A stretch of DNA of 34,233 nucleotides from Spirochaetaceae bacterium (GTDB lineage: Bacteria; Spirochaetota; Spirochaetia; Treponematales; Treponemataceae): NCBI GenBank assembly GCA_017936345.1, contig JAGBFT010000065.1, forward strand, positions 1 to 34,233, written 5' to 3'. Shown here piece by piece: positions 16,372-23,364 of this stretch; within the stretch, counting starts at the first letter, position 1, and every line of letters starts with the position of its first letter. A program made the position numbers and the translations under genes. The notes beneath the pieces are model-generated. The model searched no databases. It was given only the letters and a program-made list of their open reading frames with translations, and was not told where the DNA came from.

Positions 16372-17169
16372 ATGAAAAAGATTTTTTCTACTTTGTTTGT
16401 ACTGTTGGTTGCCGCAAGCCTCTTCGCAGGTGGTGGCAAAGATAAGGCTACGAATGTTCTGACTGTTGGCGCAACACCAGAGCCTCATGCAGAAATGCTT
16501 AAGCTAGTTGTAGATGACTTGGCTCTTCAGGGAATTACCCTCAGAGTAATGGAATTTACCGACTATGTAACTCCAAATGAGGCTCTGGAGAGTGGACAGA
16601 TTGATGCAAACTTCTTCCAGCACCTGCCCTACATGGATTCCTTCAATGCTGAGCGGGGATACCATTTGGTAAACGCCGGCGGCATTCACATTGAGCCCAT
16701 GGCTCTTTATTCAAAGAAGCTGAAGTCCCTTTCCGAGTTGAAGGATGCAACTATTGCCATCCCCAACGACCCCACCAACGAGGGGCGTGCGCTTCTCCTG
16801 CTGCAGTCCGCAGGTCTTATTAAGCTCGACCCAGCCGCCGGAATCACAGCTACTCCCATCAACATCATTGAAAACCCCAACAACTTGAAGTTCACCGAGT
16901 TGGAGGCCGCTACCATGCCTCGTATCCTGGCTGACGTGGATGCCGCTGTAATCAACGGAAACTATGCTATCCCCGCTGGTCTTATTGCCAGCAAGGACGG
17001 ACTTTTTGTAGAAGGTTCTGATTCCCCTTATGTAAACATCATTGCTGTGAAGGACGGAAATCAGACAGACAAAAAAATCGTTGCCCTGGTAAAGGCTCTT
17101 CAGAGTCAGAAAATCATTGACTTTATTGCCAGTCGCTATCCCAATGGAGAGGTTGTAAAGGCCTTCTGA
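16372..17169 (+). CDS. metQ: Methionine-binding protein, NlpA family, with an unusual non-lipoprotein signal
   Basis: The 265-residue protein matches MetQ/NlpA: TVGATPEPHAEMLKLV, a DYVTPNEALESGQIDANFFQH block and NGNYAIPAGL. It delivers methionine to MetNI in the periplasm. GGAG is 10 bases before the ATG and a separate promoter precedes it. The signal peptide (MKKIFSTLFVLLVAASLFAGGGK) has no cysteine; the site where a lipobox Cys would stand reads LFAGGG. It is therefore predicted to be cut by signal peptidase I and to be soluble, unlike most MetQ proteins, which are lipid-anchored. Confidence 0.93.
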   Translation: MKKIFSTLFVLLVAASLFAGGGKDKATNVLTVGATPEPHAEMLKLVVDDLALQGITLRVMEFTDYVTPNEALESGQIDANFFQHLPYMDSFNAERGYHLVNAGGIHIEPMALYSKKLKSLSELKDATIAIPNDPTNEGRALLLLQSAGLIKLDPAAGITATPINIIENPNNLKFTELEAATMPRILADVDAAVINGNYAIPAGLIASKDGLFVEGSDSPYVNIIAVKDGNQTDKKIVALVKALQSQKIIDFIASRYPNGEVVKAF

Positions 17170-17198
17170 TGAGGTGTGGTTAAGCCTTAAGTTACTGA

Positions 17199-17239
17199 AA
17201 AACCGTAGTTGAAGGACATCTCAACTACGGTTTTTTTTT
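17199..17239 (+). terminator. Terminator after metQ
   Basis: A perfect 13-base stem, AAACCGTAGTTGA with TCAACTACGGTTT (loop of 8), ends in nine T. It is the strongest terminator in the window. Confidence 0.95.
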
Positions 17240-17246
17240 CGAAAAA

Positions 17247-17298
17247 ATGCATCAAGCATTGAGCCCACGCTCAGGGATTCATCCCGGGGATGAATCCC
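17247..17298. repeat. Three successive small palindromes between convergent genes
   Basis: Directly after the metQ terminator come ATGC-atcaa-GCAT, TGAGC-ccac-GCTCA, and the near-perfect GGGATTCATCC-cgg-GGATGAATCCC (17274-17298). A further direct copy of GATGAATCCC follows. On the minus strand the ATGC/GCAT hairpin is followed by six T and could end the DUF5312-like transcript. Confidence 0.6.
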
Positions 17299-17316
17299 GA
17301 TGAATCCCAAGGATGT

Positions 17317-18867
17317 TTATATTTCCTTGTTGGCCAAGAGACTTTGCATAAGAGTTACAAACAGATGGAGCTTTTTATAGATGGCCACAGCCTGCTCCTT
17401 GATATTGTAGTCTGCAAAATGCTCCAGCTCCTTCCAGTTGATTACCAGCTCTGGATGTGGTTTTGCATAATCCTCCAATACCAGTTTTAAGTTACGGGCA
17501 AAGGTAATGATTTCCTGGGTTCCAGATACAAGGATATCACGGGCGGCGCTATTTGTGTCCTTTAGAATGGTTCTAATGATATTGAGAGCCTCTTTATCCC
17601 TGTCACATCGAGTCAACAATGTCTTCAACTTGCCACTAATAGCACCAGTGTCCGACAAGGTTTCATCAAATTCAACGATTTTATTGGATAATTCCAGCAT
17701 TTGATGATAGGCTTCGGACATGGGTGTTGCCAATGATGAGGTGGACCACTTTCCACGTACAAGAACCAAATCCGCCAATTCACGGACATCCTTCTTCACA
17801 TAGTCCAAAAGGAAGGCCTTCATATAATTCATGGGTTGCTGATAGCTAAAGGAACCAATATTTCTTCGCTCAAAGACAGCACTCTGCTCTTCCGTGTAAT
17901 TTTTCATGCGGGAAATGGAGGTGGTTCCAAAAATTGAACTAACCAATGAGTCAATCTTTGAGGATTTCTGTTCAATTTGAATACGAGACAGGGCCTTTTC
18001 CGCTTCTTGTCGAATACTATCTATGTATTTTTCTGTAATATGCTCCCGAGTCTTTGCTGGCTTTGTAATGTATCCAGGATTCTGTTGAATCAACTGAATC
18101 ATCATCTCAAAGACACGACTACTTTGCATATCCAATAGTCTGTTTACCAACCTACTCCATGTTCCCTTGGATACTGGCTCCACATCTTTGACCTTCTTTA
18201 GGAACGCAAACAAATCATTCCAGTCGTCATACTCTGAAAGATTATATGCAATAGTTAAAAAATCCTGCAAGTCATCGACGATGTATCTACCAGTAATTGC
18301 CTCGAACTGAGGAGTCACTGAAAAATCGTTTTCTCTTAGTGATGAATCGAACTTTTTCAACATGAAAAAATAATCATATTCACAGAATGACTTGAAAAGC
18401 ATGAACTGAGAATACAGGGTATCAATGCGATTGATTATATTGGCATCAAAGAAGGTAAAAAGGGTCTCACACTTTTCCTTTACTTGGATTTTGAGCTGGT
18501 TCAAAGACACATTCTTTGCCTCTTCAATGATGTTTTCTTCCGAAAGTTGGTCTATCAACTCAAGATGTTTTTCACTCATCATGCTATTGAGAACCATACG
18601 CTGATACAACTTTTGGTTTGCATTTGACTGAAAGTAAATTTTTCCAGGAGAAACGGTTTTGTAGATAGTGAAAAAGGTTTTTGCAAAGGCAGGAAGCACC
18701 TCGTCCGTACCGTACTTGTAGAACTTGTACTTAGTCTTTGACAATTCCTTTGCAATGAGTTTCATTACACGTTTTTTTTCCAATTCAGGATCATCGTTTT
18801 TTAACAAACCATCTATGAGCCTCTGGAAAAAACCACCATTCTTTGGCTTATTATTTGTTTTAGACAT
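17317..18867 (-). CDS. Spirochaete-type cytoplasmic protein, DUF5312-like, unknown function
   Basis: The 516-residue protein has no signal peptide or membrane helix. It is rich in charged, alpha-helical stretches (LEKKRVMKLIAKELSKTKYKFYKYG, several coiled-coil-like segments). From memory it resembles the large spirochaete family DUF5312, which has no known function; this assignment is tentative. The ATG at 18867 lies 8 bases after a TATATT box and has no Shine-Dalgarno, so the mRNA is predicted to be leaderless. It is monocistronic and converges on metQ. Confidence 0.75.
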   Translation of the reverse strand: MSKTNNKPKNGGFFQRLIDGLLKNDDPELEKKRVMKLIAKELSKTKYKFYKYGTDEVLPAFAKTFFTIYKTVSPGKIYFQSNANQKLYQRMVLNSMMSEKHLELIDQLSEENIIEEAKNVSLNQLKIQVKEKCETLFTFFDANIINRIDTLYSQFMLFKSFCEYDYFFMLKKFDSSLRENDFSVTPQFEAITGRYIVDDLQDFLTIAYNLSEYDDWNDLFAFLKKVKDVEPVSKGTWSRLVNRLLDMQSSRVFEMMIQLIQQNPGYITKPAKTREHITEKYIDSIRQEAEKALSRIQIEQKSSKIDSLVSSIFGTTSISRMKNYTEEQSAVFERRNIGSFSYQQPMNYMKAFLLDYVKKDVRELADLVLVRGKWSTSSLATPMSEAYHQMLELSNKIVEFDETLSDTGAISGKLKTLLTRCDRDKEALNIIRTILKDTNSAARDILVSGTQEIITFARNLKLVLEDYAKPHPELVINWKELEHFADYNIKEQAVAIYKKLHLFVTLMQSLLANKEI

Positions 18868-18875
18868 AATAACTA

Positions 18876-18904
18876 AATATACGACAGTATCGATTTTGGG
18901 TCAA
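18876..18904 (-). promoter_or_regulatory. Promoter of the DUF5312-like gene
   Basis: On the minus strand TTGACC (18904-18899) and TATATT (18881-18876) are 17 bases apart. The ATG follows the -10 box by 8 bases. Confidence 0.7.
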
Positions 18905-18925
18905 GATGAAAATGATTGTGAAAAT

Positions 18926-18974
18926 AAAAAGAAAGGGCTGACCTCTGCAAAATAAAATCTCCAGGACAGCCCCT
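18926..18974 (-). terminator. Terminator after the LysM lipoprotein gene
   Basis: On the minus strand an AGGACAGCCC / GGGCTGACCT inverted repeat (one mismatch) encloses an A/T-rich loop and is followed by TTTCTTTTTATTTT. It overlaps the upstream edge of the next promoter. Confidence 0.65.
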
Positions 18975-18984
18975 TGTCCAGCAC

Positions 18985-19449
18985 CTATAGCGCCCTTGCA
19001 ATTTTTAACAATTCTTCACGAACAGTACCTGCAGTTGCTGTATCCTTTCCCTTGTACACATCTGCAATTTCTGTAAAGAAGCCCTTCAGACTTTCGTGAA
19101 CAGAGGTGTCCGCTAGGTTTTTTTGTAAATCTGGAACAGTAAGAACCATTCCCGGCTCAATCAAATCTGGGTCTAAAACTGTTTCAGAAGATGCCAACAT
19201 AATCAAAGGAAAGTAATAACCATTGTCATCCCCATAAAAATCCTTTGCAATCTTTGAAAGCGTATCACCCTTCTTAACCTTATAGTCCTTTGCTCCATCC
19301 AGAATCAGCAGCTTGTCAAAGTGACCGTACACCTCTTCAAAAGCCTGATTTACCTCTTCTTGGTGAGCCTCGGCAGCCTTTTCTGGAGAACTGGCGCAGG
19401 AAACGAAGAGCAGAATGGTGGATATTGCCAACAAAACAATCTTTTTCAT
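18985..19449 (-). CDS. LysM-domain lipoprotein
   Basis: The 154-residue protein has a lipoprotein signal, MKKIVLLAISTILLFVSC, with the lipidated Cys18. A LysM domain spans about residues 55-110 (YKVKKGDTLSKIAKDFYG, PDLIEPGMVLTVPDLQ), so it should bind peptidoglycan while anchored to a membrane. The rest is helical. A GGGGGA Shine-Dalgarno lies about 6 bases before the ATG. It is a single gene, divergent from nfeD by 118 bases. The promoter is not clear. Confidence 0.9.
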   Translation of the reverse strand: MKKIVLLAISTILLFVSCASSPEKAAEAHQEEVNQAFEEVYGHFDKLLILDGAKDYKVKKGDTLSKIAKDFYGDDNGYYFPLIMLASSETVLDPDLIEPGMVLTVPDLQKNLADTSVHESLKGFFTEIADVYKGKDTATAGTVREELLKIARAL

Positions 19450-19531
19450 AAGAATCCCCCTGTAGATATGAAAATATTATCACTACAATGGTATACCGAA
19501 AGTCTAAAATTTGCAAGCCGATATTTTTTTA

Positions 19532-19560
19532 ATGACAAAAACCCCATCTAGCCTTATAAT
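19532..19560 (+). promoter_or_regulatory. nfeD-SPFH promoter placed against the start codon
   Basis: ATGACA at 19532-19537 and a perfect TATAAT at 19555-19560 are 17 bases apart. The nfeD ATG comes 7 bases later, so RNA should start at or next to the codon. Confidence 0.75.
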
Positions 19561-19567
19561 CTAAGTT

Positions 19568-20023
19568 ATGGACTTTATTCTTCAATATTTGCCATGGTTT
19601 TGGTTTTGTCTTGCAGTTTTGTTCACAATAATAGAGTTTTTTACCTTTGGGTTGGCCACCATTTGGTTTGCCTTGGGGGCTCTGTTGATGATGCTGCTTT
19701 CACCCTTGCCAATTCCCTTTGTGTGGCAGGTTTTAATTTTTCTTGTAATTTCTTCCCTCCTGCTGGTTTTTACTCGTCCCGTCGCCATAAAAAAACTAAA
19801 GGTTGGAAGGGAAAGAACCAACACAGACTCCCTCATAGGGGCAAGGACTCTGGTTGTGAAAGAAATCACTGAATTTGAAAAGGGGCTGGTCAAAATTAAT
19901 GGTGTGGAATGGTCTGCCCAATCCATTGACAACAAAACCATAGAAAGGGATGCTACCTGTATTGTTAGAGCAATAGAAGGTGTTACCCTCGTGGTTGAAA
20001 AATTACCCAGTGAGGATAATTAG
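19568..20023 (+). CDS. NfeD-family membrane protein
   Basis: The 151-residue protein has three hydrophobic segments in its first 80 residues (LPWFWFCLAVLFTIIEFFTF, LATIWFALGALLMML, VWQVLIFLVISSLLLVF), then a small OB-fold-like domain with GARTLVVKEI and GVEWSAQSID, typical of short NfeD proteins. These partner SPFH/stomatin proteins in membrane microdomains and quality control; the next gene is such a protein, 43 bases on. No Shine-Dalgarno precedes the ATG, consistent with a leaderless message. Confidence 0.9.
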   Translation: MDFILQYLPWFWFCLAVLFTIIEFFTFGLATIWFALGALLMMLLSPLPIPFVWQVLIFLVISSLLLVFTRPVAIKKLKVGRERTNTDSLIGARTLVVKEITEFEKGLVKINGVEWSAQSIDNKTIERDATCIVRAIEGVTLVVEKLPSEDN

Positions 20024-20066
20024 GAATTTTCCTAATTTGGATTGTTTGATTTGTAGGGAGGTTAAA

Positions 20067-20954
20067 ATGTTCTTGTACATTGTCATTGCCTTGATTGTCT
20101 TTTTGTTGGTTATCATCATCAAAAACATTCGCATTGTTCCCCAGTCACAAGCCTTTATTATTGAGCGGCTGGGCGGGTATCTTACCACATGGGGTGTTGG
20201 TCTTCATGTAAAGGTTCCTATTATTGACCGAATTGCAAATAAGGTTTCATTAAAGGAACGGGTGCTGGATTTTCAGCCCCAGCCGGTTATTACCAAGGAT
20301 AATGTTACCATGATGATTGATACCGTCATCTATTTTCAAATAACAGATCCAAAGCTTTATACCTATGGGGTGGAAAATCCCATGAATGCCATTGAAAATC
20401 TTTCTGCCACAACCTTGCGCAATATTATTGGCGAGCTGGAGCTAGATGGAACTCTTACTAGCCGTGACGTTATCAATACTCGTATGAGGAGTATCCTTGA
20501 TGAGGCAACAGATCCTTGGGGAATCAAGGTGAACCGTGTGGAAGTAAAGAATATTATTCCACCGTCTACAATTCAGGAAGCTATGGAAAAGCAGATGCGG
20601 GCAGAACGGGAACGGCGGGAATCTATTCTCATTGCAGAGGGACAAAAACAGTCTGCAATTCTGGTGGCAGAAGGAAAGAAGGCCGCCATGATTCTTGAGG
20701 CTGAGGCCGAGAAGGAATCTGCCATCCGCAAGGCTGAGGGTGAGGCCGAGGCTATTTTGGCTGTACAGACAGCCACTGCTGAAGGCTTGGCTCGAATCAA
20801 GGCTGTGCAACCGGATGATGGACTTATCCGACTAAGAAGTTTGGAGGCGCTGGAAAAGGTGGCTGACGGCCAATCTACAAAGCTCATCATTCCATCAGAT
20901 TTGCAGGGCTTGGCTGGAATGGCGGCCACTGTTGCTGAGGTTCTAAAAAAATAA
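20067..20954 (+). CDS. SPFH/band 7 (stomatin-like, QmcA-type) protein
   Basis: The start at 20067 is set by GGGAGG just upstream; the frame is open to 19980 but that part overlaps nfeD. The 295-residue product has one N-terminal membrane helix (FLYIVIALIVFLLVIII), the band-7 opening VPQSQAFIIERLGGYL and the SLKERVLDFQPQPVITKDNV motif. It continues with IGELELDGTLTSRD and a long Ala/Glu-rich coiled coil (about 190-260). It should oligomerise on the membrane together with NfeD. Confidence 0.95.
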   Translation: MFLYIVIALIVFLLVIIIKNIRIVPQSQAFIIERLGGYLTTWGVGLHVKVPIIDRIANKVSLKERVLDFQPQPVITKDNVTMMIDTVIYFQITDPKLYTYGVENPMNAIENLSATTLRNIIGELELDGTLTSRDVINTRMRSILDEATDPWGIKVNRVEVKNIIPPSTIQEAMEKQMRAERERRESILIAEGQKQSAILVAEGKKAAMILEAEAEKESAIRKAEGEAEAILAVQTATAEGLARIKAVQPDDGLIRLRSLEALEKVADGQSTKLIIPSDLQGLAGMAATVAEVLKK

Positions 20955-20986
20955 AGGTGCTGTGGGTAGCTCCTCAAAACAACCAT

Positions 20987-21023
20987 TGTCCCTAGGATTG
21001 AGCAGTCCTGGGGGCATTTCTTT
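20987..21023 (+). terminator. Terminator after the SPFH gene
   Basis: TGTCCCTAGGA (20987-20997) pairs with TCCTGGGGGCA (21006-21016) with two G-U pairs, followed by TTTCTTT. It separates the convergent SPFH and chromate transporter genes. Confidence 0.6.
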
Positions 21024-21041
21024 ACAGGGTCCTGCTGAATG

Positions 21042-21602
21042 TCATAGCAGGAAAATGCCAAAAATTGCACCTGCCGCCACTATCAGGATGGGACTAATTT
21101 TAGTCTTGAACAAAAGAATGCAGGCTACCCCATAAAAGATTGCAGAGGGCAGTTTTACAAGGCTGGTTATGGCTCCGGTTTCTTGAAAGGCTGGTATGTT
21201 TAGTATGGCAATGACAAAAACCTGCACTGCCGCCACCAATACCATACCGCTGGTGGCTGGTCTTAATCCGGTAAAGGCTGCCTTGACCAGAGGTTTGTCC
21301 TGAAAGCGACCAAAGTACCTTGCAATAATGGTGATTATGACAAGAGAGGGGAGGACGGTAGCAGCTGTAGCGGCAATTCCTCCTATTACCCCGTAGAGTT
21401 CATAGCCAATGTAGGTGGCCATGTTTATTCCAATTGGGCCAGGGGTGGATTCTGAAATAGCAACCATGTTGTAGAACTGTTGGGAAGAAATTAGGCCACC
21501 CTCTACAATTGGGCCGTACATAAGGGTAATCGCTACCAATCCCCCGCCTATGGTAAAAAGCCCAACATAAAAAAAGGTAAACAGCAATTGCAATAGGGTC
21601 AT
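21042..21602 (-). CDS. Chromate transporter, half-size ChrA subunit (second)
   Basis: The 186-residue integral membrane protein has the CHR motifs FFYVGLFTIGGGLVAI and SESTPGPIGINMATYIGY, and several helices. It pairs with the upstream gene (4-base ATGA overlap) as a two-gene short-chain CHR transporter, whose halves form an antiparallel dimer. Chromate or sulfate export is the family assignment; the true substrate in an anaerobe is uncertain. Confidence 0.92.
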   Translation of the reverse strand: MTLLQLLFTFFYVGLFTIGGGLVAITLMYGPIVEGGLISSQQFYNMVAISESTPGPIGINMATYIGYELYGVIGGIAATAATVLPSLVIITIIARYFGRFQDKPLVKAAFTGLRPATSGMVLVAAVQVFVIAILNIPAFQETGAITSLVKLPSAIFYGVACILLFKTKISPILIVAAGAIFGIFLL

Positions 21603-22189
21603 TGCTCAAGTTCCTCCTGGTTCTGGACTTTTTTCTTGGCTGCTAGAAAAGAGAATGCAATTCCAAGGCTGGCGCTGACAAGGATTACCACAAGGGATTC
21701 AACTCCAAAGAAATACATGGAAACAAAGGCAGCCAAAAGCAAGAGCAGGCTCCAAATGTTCTTTACCGCCTTCTTGCTGAAATCCCACACAGATTTTGTT
21801 AAAAGGGCGGCTACTGCCACGTTGATTCCTGAGAGAGCCTTTTGAACCCACTGAATCTGAGAAAAGTTGCTGATGAATCGGGCAATAATGGTGATGATGA
21901 TGATGGAGGGGGTGACAATACCGGCGGTGGCAACTACGGCACCGATAAGTCCAGCCTTGTTGAATCCAATGAAGGTGGCCACGTTCACGGCGATGATTCC
22001 CGGGGTGGACTGGCCAATGGCATAATAGTCCAGCATTGTTTCCCTGGTGGTCCAATTCCGCTTTTCCGCCAACTCACGCTCCAACATGGGGAGCATGGCA
22101 TAGCCGCCACCAAAGGTAACAGCTCCTATCTTGAAGAAGACGAAAAATAATTCTACCAGTTCGGAAAGCTTGAATCCAGCGTTTTTCAT
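21599..22189 (-). CDS. Chromate transporter, half-size ChrA subunit (first)
   Basis: From ATG 22189 the product is 196 residues with the family motifs FFVFFKIGAVTFGGGYAMLPML and GQSTPGIIAVNVATFIG. The frame is open to 22342, but that extension would overlap the tRNA-Asn terminator and gene, so it is rejected. The codon at 22189 is 8 bases after a TATACT box; another ATG sits at 22195. No Shine-Dalgarno is present, so a leaderless message is likely. It has about five helices and precedes its partner half-gene. Confidence 0.9.
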   Translation of the reverse strand: MKNAGFKLSELVELFFVFFKIGAVTFGGGYAMLPMLERELAEKRNWTTRETMLDYYAIGQSTPGIIAVNVATFIGFNKAGLIGAVVATAGIVTPSIIIITIIARFISNFSQIQWVQKALSGINVAVAALLTKSVWDFSKKAVKNIWSLLLLLAAFVSMYFFGVESLVVILVSASLGIAFSFLAAKKKVQNQEELEQ

Positions 22190-22197
22190 ACCCATGG

Positions 22198-22226
22198 AGT
22201 ATATCACTGCCGGTATTTTTTTACAA
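22198..22226 (-). promoter_or_regulatory. Promoter of the chromate transporter pair
   Basis: On the minus strand TTGTAA (22226-22221) and TATACT (22203-22198) are 17 bases apart, with the ATG at 22189 only 8 bases beyond. Confidence 0.65.
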
Positions 22227-22281
22227 TCTGAAGGAAACTGGTGCAGGAGTGAAATGGGTGGCGGGATTCTTTCTCCAGGAC

Positions 22282-22309
22282 AAAAAAAAGGCAACCGCAA
22301 GCGGTTGCC
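22282..22309 (-). terminator. Terminator of tRNA-Asn
   Basis: On the minus strand GGCAACCGC and GCGGTTGCC form a strong hairpin followed by eight T, beginning 4 bases after the tRNA end. Confidence 0.93.
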
Positions 22310-22312
22310 GAG

Positions 22313-22385
22313 CGCCCCCTGCTGGGCTTGAACCAGCGACAAACGGATTAACAGTCCGTTGCTCTACCAACTGAGCTAAGGGAGC
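22313..22385 (-). tRNA. tRNA-Asn (GTT)
   Basis: The minus strand folds as a 73-base cloverleaf. The acceptor GCTCCCT pairs with AGGGGGC (one G-U). The D arm is GCTCAGTTGGTAGAGC, the anticodon stem-loop CGGACTGTTAATCCG shows anticodon GTT, and the T arm is GCTGGTTCAAGCCCAGC. The discriminator is G and the CCA end is not encoded, so it must be added after transcription. A promoter lies about 27 bases upstream and a terminator directly after. Confidence 0.96.
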
Positions 22386-22411
22386 ATCATTCATTGATGA
22401 ATGCATGGATG

Positions 22412-22440
22412 ATACTATAGGAATCGTTAAAAAATGTCAA
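22412..22440 (-). promoter_or_regulatory. tRNA-Asn promoter
   Basis: On the minus strand TTGACA (22440-22435) and TAGTAT (22417-22412) are 17 bases apart. Confidence 0.8.
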
Positions 22441-22482
22441 GGTGTAAAAAGTAAAAAAATTTATTTTGTTGTTTTTCTAGTG

Positions 22483-23106
22483 CTAAGGATTACAGGTAAT
22501 TATTTTTGATGGAGTGAGAATGTAGTCCATCTTCACATCAGTCTTTTCCGTAGGAAGATTTTCCTCCACCTGAAAAGAATGGCAGACTCCCATTAATATG
22601 GGTCTTTTTTGTATTGGGAGAGGAAAGGGAATGTGAGATAAAAATCTATCGTAATATCCCTTTCCCTTGCCCAAACGTTTTCCATCCCGGGTAAATGCTA
22701 GGCCAGGTATGAGGATTAAAGAGAGGGAGGATATTGCATCCATAGCTAGCAAGGGTAAATGGGAATGGGGTTCCCGGATACCATAGCTTCCACAGACAAG
22801 TTGTTGTTGGAGTGATAGCTTGTTGTCTAGTTGAAAAAACTCCATAGAAAAATTATGGGGATAGGATTTTGGCAGGAACAAATTTTTCCCTTGCATTAAA
22901 GCCTGTTGAATAAATTTATCTAGGGAAAGTTCTTGGTGGGTGGCAGCATAGGCTAGGACTGTTGTAGCTTGTTGATAAGACTGGGAGGAAAGGAGCAGTT
23001 GTTTTGCAGCCTCTTCCTGCACATGCAAGTTTTCGAGCTTTTGATGTTCAGCAAGCCTTTGCCTTATTCTTTTGCGGTATAGTTCCTTTTCTTCAAAAAT
23101 TTCCAC
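22483..23106 (-). CDS. 5-formyltetrahydrofolate cyclo-ligase
   Basis: The protein has the MTHFS/5-FCL signature LILIPGLAFTRDGKRLGKGKGYYDRFL near its C-terminus and the N-terminal KELYRKRIRQRLAEHQ helix. It turns 5-formyl-THF into 5,10-methenyl-THF with ATP. The frame can be extended to a TTG at 23142, but that TTG is itself part of a good -35 box. I prefer GTG 23106, six bases after the -10 box, giving 207 residues and the usual distance to the first helix. No Shine-Dalgarno is seen, so a leaderless GTG-started message is predicted. Confidence 0.88.
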   Translation of the reverse strand: MEIFEEKELYRKRIRQRLAEHQKLENLHVQEEAAKQLLLSSQSYQQATTVLAYAATHQELSLDKFIQQALMQGKNLFLPKSYPHNFSMEFFQLDNKLSLQQQLVCGSYGIREPHSHLPLLAMDAISSLSLILIPGLAFTRDGKRLGKGKGYYDRFLSHIPFPLPIQKRPILMGVCHSFQVEENLPTEKTDVKMDYILTPSKIITCNP

Positions 23107-23112
23107 CTGCCT

Positions 23113-23142
23113 ATCATAGCAAATTATGTGAATGGTCTGCAA
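23113..23142 (-). promoter_or_regulatory. Promoter of the 5-FCL gene
   Basis: On the minus strand TTGCAG (23142-23137) and TATGAT (23118-23113) are 18 bases apart. It runs divergently from the sigma-28-like promoter at 23150. Confidence 0.6.
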
Positions 23143-23149
23143 GTTTTTC

Positions 23150-23176
23150 TAAAGTTTCAAATTCCTGCTCCGATAC
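23150..23176 (+). promoter_or_regulatory. Sigma-28-like (motility sigma factor) promoter
   Basis: TAAAGTTT at 23150-23157, an 11-base spacer and TCCGATAC at 23169-23176 match the enteric FliA consensus TAAAGTTT-N11-GCCGATAA at 14 of 16 positions, with exact spacing. It points toward the structured RNA and the HD-GYP gene. Confidence 0.65.
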
Positions 23177-23182
23177 TATGAG

Positions 23183-23297
23183 TGTACGGTGGGAGGGCCC
23201 GTACGGCGATATCGACATCCAGACGCCGTAAGTGTTTATCTCCTGTATTGTCTTGACTTGGCTTGTAGTTTTTTTGACTGCAAGCCATTTTTTTTAT
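23183..23297 (+). ncRNA. Candidate structured leader or small RNA
   Basis: The predicted transcript of about 115 bases begins just after the sigma-28-like promoter and ends at a terminator. It can form GTACGG (23184-23189) with CCGTAC (23199-23204), or TACGGCG (23202-23208) with CGCCGTA (23224-23230). The two stems share bases 23202-23204, so they are alternatives. I recognise no known riboswitch or 6S RNA in it. It may be an independent small RNA, or an attenuated 5' leader of the HD-GYP gene. Confidence 0.45.
23260..23297 (+). terminator. Terminator ahead of the HD-GYP gene
   Basis: GGCTTGTAG (23260-23268) pairs with CTGCAAGCC (23278-23286), one G-U, followed by eight T. No plus-strand gene ends here, so it terminates the short RNA or acts as an attenuator. 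Confidence 0.75.
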
Positions 23298-23303
23298 TTC
23301 GGG

Positions 23304-23331
23304 TATAGAATTTATGTACACTTTCCGATAG
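23304..23331 (+). promoter_or_regulatory. Weak second sigma-28-like promoter for the HD-GYP gene
   Basis: TATAGAAT at 23304-23311 and TCCGATAG at 23324-23331, 12 bases apart, lie after the terminator. The match is weaker than at 23150 and the spacing is one base long. Confidence 0.35.
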
Positions 23332-23364
23332 AGTATAAGGGGTGTTTGTTTTGCAGGAGAGAAT

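Noticed and set aside
19980-20066. Upstream extension of the SPFH protein
   Set aside because: It overlaps nfeD, and a GGGAGG site fixes the start at 20067.
22189-22342. N-terminal extension of the first chromate transporter half
   Set aside because: It would overlap the tRNA-Asn terminator and gene; the internal ATG matches the family start and a promoter.
23178-23231. Short ORF MSVRWEGPYGDIDIQTP before the HD-GYP gene
   Set aside because: Its ATG lies between the -10 box and the expected transcription start, and there is no ribosome binding site.
23143-23364. 6S RNA beside the 5-formyl-THF cyclo-ligase gene, or a cyclic-di-GMP riboswitch
   Set aside because: The stretch is shorter than 6S RNA, lacks its long hairpin with a central bubble, and shows no GEMM consensus.
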